This document shows positions 7,686-9,842 of a stretch of DNA of 9,842 nucleotides, piece by piece. Position 1 is the first letter of the stretch; every line of letters begins with the position of its first letter. Made by a program: the position numbers and the translations under genes. The notes under the pieces are model-generated. The model searched no databases. It had not been told where the DNA came from and worked only from the letters and a program-made list of their open reading frames with translations. Origin of the DNA: an uncultured Micrococcales bacterium (GTDB lineage: Bacteria; Actinomycetota; Actinomycetes; S36-B12; GCA-2699445); assembly GCA_903915555.1 (NCBI GenBank), contig CAIWTL010000170.1, positions 1 to 9,842 of the forward strand. The letters are read 5' to 3'.

Positions 7686-8327
7686 TCATCCCTCGGGTCC
7701 GGCGTGCTGCCGGATCCAGGTATGCATCGCGATCGCCGCGGCAGCGCTGACATTGATGGACCGCGTCGACCCGAACTGAGCGATGGACAGCAGTCCGTCA
7801 CAGACCTGCAGACTCTCCGGCGACAGTCCGGGCCCCTCCTGGCCGAAGAGCAGGATGCACCGTCGGGGCAGCGGCGCCGACTCGAGGGGCTGCGCTCCCG
7901 GCACGTTGTCGAGGCCCAGGATGGCCAGGTCTTCCGCCTCCGCGAACGACTTGAGCGCGGCCGGGTCGGGCTGATGTCGGATGTGCTGGTAGCGGTCGGT
8001 CACCATGGCGCCCCGCCGGTTCCAGCGCCGCCGGCCGACCACGTGGACCTCAGCGGCCAGGAAAGCGTTGGCCGTCCGGACGATCGAACCGATGTTGAGG
8101 TCGTGTTTGAGGTTCTCGATCGCGACGTGATAGTCGAAACGCCTCGTGTCGAGCTCCGCCACGATCGCCTCGACCCGCCAGTAGCGGTACCTGTCCTGCA
8201 CGTTTCGCCGGTCGCCCGTGGCCAGCAACTCCGGATCGAGGCGGGGGTCGTCGGGCCAGGGTCGGGGATGAGGTCCGACCCCGATCCCGACATCGGGGGG
8301 ACCCGGAGGCTCCGGCTCGCGGCTCAC
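7686..8327 (-). CDS. SpoU/TrmH-family RNA 2'-O-methyltransferase (Rv0380c-like)
   Basis: A 213-residue SPOUT-fold enzyme that transfers a methyl group from S-adenosylmethionine to a ribose 2'-OH of tRNA or rRNA. Family motif 1 is AIENLKHDLNIGSIVRTANAF (69-89), shown here with its key Asn79 and catalytic Arg84. Motif 2 is LLFGQEGPGLS (159-169), and motif 3 is SIAQFGSTRSINVSAA (181-196), which forms the knot that binds the cofactor. The N-terminal VGPHPRPWPDDPRLDPELL and the RRRWNRRGAMVTDRYQH stretch are typical of the mycobacterial Rv0380c group, whose RNA target I do not know. The start GTG 8327 overlaps the TGA stop of the upstream membrane-protein gene (GTGA), so the two are likely translationally coupled. 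Confidence 0.93.
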   Translation of the reverse strand: MSREPEPPGPPDVGIGVGPHPRPWPDDPRLDPELLATGDRRNVQDRYRYWRVEAIVAELDTRRFDYHVAIENLKHDLNIGSIVRTANAFLAAEVHVVGRRRWNRRGAMVTDRYQHIRHQPDPAALKSFAEAEDLAILGLDNVPGAQPLESAPLPRRCILLFGQEGPGLSPESLQVCDGLLSIAQFGSTRSINVSAAAAIAMHTWIRQHAGPEG

Positions 8328-9499
8328 GCCGAGGTGGGTGCCGGGTCCAGCGAACCGCCGCTGTCGTCGTCGACGTCGATACCCTCATCGGACTCGGCCA
8401 TGATCTCGTGGCGCTTGGCGTAGATGTCGAGCAGCGACAGCAGCATCGCGACGACGGGAATGGCGAGGAACGCCCCCGCCACGCCGAACAGCGCCGCACC
8501 CAGCAGGACCGACCCGAAGGCGACGGCCGGATGGACGTCCACTGCTCGGGCGCTGATGCGGGGTTCGATCGTCAGGTTCTCCACCTGCTGATAGAGCAGG
8601 GCCCACACCAGCGCCACGACACCGACCCACGGGGTGGGGCTCAGCAGACCCACGATCACCGGCAGGATGATGGCGATGTAGGTACCGATGGTGGGGACGA
8701 ACTGAGCCACGACACCGGTCCAGATGGCCAGCGCCAACCAGTACGGCATGCCGATGAAGAAGAAGACGACAGCTGTCGTGCTGGAGTTGATGAGAGCGAG
8801 GATCACGCGGGCCCCGATGTAGCCACCCGTCTTCTGGGCCGTGATGTCCCAGACGTTGAAGAAGAAGCGCTGCCCCCGCGCCGGGAAGAGGCTCGCGAGC
8901 CAGCGGCGCAGCCGCGGACCATCGGCCGAGAGGTAGAAGGTGAAGAGGCCGATGGTGAAGAGCCCGAAGAAGGATCCCAGGACGGAACTGACGATGCCGA
9001 GGGCCTGCGAGCCCACCTGGGTCGCCAACTGCTGCGCCTTCTCGGCATCCAGGTTGAGTGTCTGCAGGATCGCATTGAGATCCAGGTTCTGGTTGAACCG
9101 CTGGTTGATCCAGTCGATCAGACTCTGCAGAAGGGTCGGGATGGACGTCACGATCTGGGCGATCTGATCGACGAGGAGCGCACCGAAGGCGACGAAGAAG
9201 ATCACGGCGGCGACGATGAACGCCAGCATCACGAGCATCGTGGCCAGCCCCCGCTTCATGGAGAAGCGACGGACCAACCAGTCCACCGCCGGGGCCATCG
9301 CGATGGAGGCGAACCAGCTCATCAGGACGGTGAAGATGACACTGCCGCCGTCGTCGATGACGAACCGGAGGAACAGGAACAGGAACACCAGGGCCATGAC
9401 GACCAGCCCGGTACGCCAGATGTTCGCGCGCGAGAAGAAGACGGTATCCTGCTCGGTGGACTCGGGAGATGCGTCGGGAGCGGCAGCGGTGTCGGCCAT
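8324..9499 (-). CDS. AI-2E family membrane transporter (PerM/YdiK-like)
   Basis: A 391-residue polytopic inner-membrane protein of the AI-2E transporter family, whose members export diverse solutes and only some of which handle autoinducer-2; the substrate here is unknown. Hydrophobic segments lie near 30-48, 53-75, 88-112, 166-190, 228-286 (several helices), 290-304 and 325-358. The soluble loop at about 113-165 is a normal family feature. Signature stretches are VPTIGTYIAIILPVIVGLL (268-286) and QQVENLTIEPRI (304-315). The last 25 residues form an acidic cytoplasmic tail (DEGIDVDDD). I chose ATG 9499, before a polar N-terminus, although the open frame continues to a GTG at 9562. A CATACT element 7 bases upstream suggests a leaderless start here. 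It is the first gene of a unit with the RNA methyltransferase and is divergent from the DedA gene. Confidence 0.9.
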   Translation of the reverse strand: MADTAAAPDASPESTEQDTVFFSRANIWRTGLVVMALVFLFLFLRFVIDDGGSVIFTVLMSWFASIAMAPAVDWLVRRFSMKRGLATMLVMLAFIVAAVIFFVAFGALLVDQIAQIVTSIPTLLQSLIDWINQRFNQNLDLNAILQTLNLDAEKAQQLATQVGSQALGIVSSVLGSFFGLFTIGLFTFYLSADGPRLRRWLASLFPARGQRFFFNVWDITAQKTGGYIGARVILALINSSTTAVVFFFIGMPYWLALAIWTGVVAQFVPTIGTYIAIILPVIVGLLSPTPWVGVVALVWALLYQQVENLTIEPRISARAVDVHPAVAFGSVLLGAALFGVAGAFLAIPVVAMLLSLLDIYAKRHEIMAESDEGIDVDDDSGGSLDPAPTSA

Positions 9500-9506
9500 G
9501 CGCGCC

Positions 9507-9512
9507 AGTATG
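9507..9512 (-). promoter_or_regulatory. Candidate -10 element for leaderless transcription of the AI-2E family gene
   Basis: CATACT on the minus strand resembles a -10 box (consensus A at position 2 and T at position 6) and ends 7 bases before the ATG at 9499. That ATG has no ribosome site close by, in keeping with a leaderless start. The first base deviates from TANNNT. Confidence 0.3.
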
Positions 9513-9585
9513 CCGAGTCGCGGACCGATCGAGACCTCCTTCGGCGCCGTGTCGTGGCACACGTTTGCCGCCCCCGATTGCGGGT

Positions 9586-9591
9586 TACGCT
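9586..9591 (+). promoter_or_regulatory. Candidate -10 element for leaderless transcription of the DedA-family gene
   Basis: TACGCT fits TANNNT and ends 6 bases before the GTG at 9598. TTTGCC lies 16 bases before it as a possible, imperfect -35 box. The GTG lacks a Shine-Dalgarno sequence, so transcription and translation probably start at the same place. Confidence 0.5.
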
Positions 9592-9597
9592 CCCAGC

Positions 9598-9842
9598 GTG
9601 CCCCCTGCGATCGCTTCCCTGCCCGCTCTACTGCCGGACTGGCTGGACCCCCAGACCCTCCTGACGGCCATGGGCCCCTACGCCTTCTGGGCGGCCGTCG
9701 TGATCATCTTCGCGGAGTGTGGCCTGCTCATCGGGTTCTTCCTGCCCGGTGACAGCCTGCTGTTCGTCGTCGGACTGCTCATCGCGCAGGGCTCGATCCC
9801 CCTGCCGATCGGCCTCGCGGCCCTGATCCTCAGCATCGCCGC
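9598..9842 (+). CDS. DedA-family membrane protein, N-terminal part, cut by window edge
   Basis: The first 81 residues of a DedA (SNARE-associated/VTT domain) inner-membrane protein. Members are linked to proton-coupled transport, polymyxin resistance and, in some cases, lipid carrier flipping. After a short N-terminus and the segment YAFWAAVVIIFAECGLL, the hallmark GFFLPGDSLLF is seen at 46-56. Glu40 and Asp52 match the essential acidic pair (Glu39, Asp51) of E. coli YqjA. The conserved basic residues expected further on lie beyond the window. The start is GTG 9598, chosen because a TANNNT -10 element lies 6 bases before it and the family begins near here. It is divergent from the AI-2E-family gene, 98 bases apart. 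Confidence 0.92.
   Translation, partial: MPPAIASLPALLPDWLDPQTLLTAMGPYAFWAAVVIIFAECGLLIGFFLPGDSLLFVVGLLIAQGSIPLPIGLAALILSIA

Noticed and set aside
6540..8423. Plus-strand open frame of 627 codons opposite the flavoprotein and RNA methyltransferase genes
   Set aside because: Both opposite-strand genes have complete motifs and proper starts; this frame has no recognisable domain and is a GC shadow.
8408..9664. Plus-strand open frame of 418 codons opposite the AI-2E gene, rich in Asp, Glu, Gln, His and Arg
   Set aside because: It is the antisense of hydrophobic membrane-helix codons, which gives charged low-complexity sequence. It also runs over the DedA start.

Overview
The window is high-GC DNA with tightly packed genes, GTG starts, overlapping stop/start junctions and several promoter-like hexamers placed 6 to 8 bases before a start codon (leaderless style). 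Together with the very mycobacterial-type class II aldolase, the Rv0380c-like SpoU methyltransferase and the purA/fba/SpoU/DedA neighbourhood, this points to an actinobacterium of the order Mycobacteriales (relatives of Mycobacterium, Rhodococcus, Gordonia, Dietzia). The genus cannot be fixed from the sequence alone.

Layout: (1) Bases 1-2089, minus strand: a purine block running purA, then a small FMN-type split-barrel protein, then purD (cut by the window edge), with a GTGA stop/start overlap between the last two. (2) Bases 2274-3731, plus strand: a Baeyer-Villiger-type flavin monooxygenase, divergent from purA. (3) Bases 3735-4754, minus strand: class II fructose-bisphosphate aldolase (fba), convergent with the monooxygenase with only 3 bases between stops. 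(4) Bases 4878-5933, plus strand: an HSL-family esterase, divergent from fba, with a perfect 8-bp inverted repeat in the shared promoter region. (5) Bases 5947-6230: the decayed remains of an EamA/DMT-family membrane transporter gene. (6) Bases 6270-9499, minus strand: a likely transcription unit of AI-2E-family membrane protein, SpoU/TrmH RNA methyltransferase (GTGA overlap) and a CoA-disulfide-reductase-type flavoprotein. (7) From 9598, plus strand: the start of a DedA-family membrane protein, divergent from the AI-2E gene.

Most of the window is housekeeping: purine synthesis (purA, purD), glycolysis/gluconeogenesis (fba), RNA modification and membrane proteins. The accessory part is the monooxygenase plus esterase pair flanking fba. 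A Baeyer-Villiger enzyme makes esters or lactones from ketones and an HSL esterase could hydrolyse them, so the two may act in sequence; this is inference. I found no tRNA, rRNA, CRISPR array, insertion sequence or clear new defence system. The least expected objects are the degraded EamA gene, the inverted repeat between fba and the esterase, and the mini-ORF ahead of the esterase.
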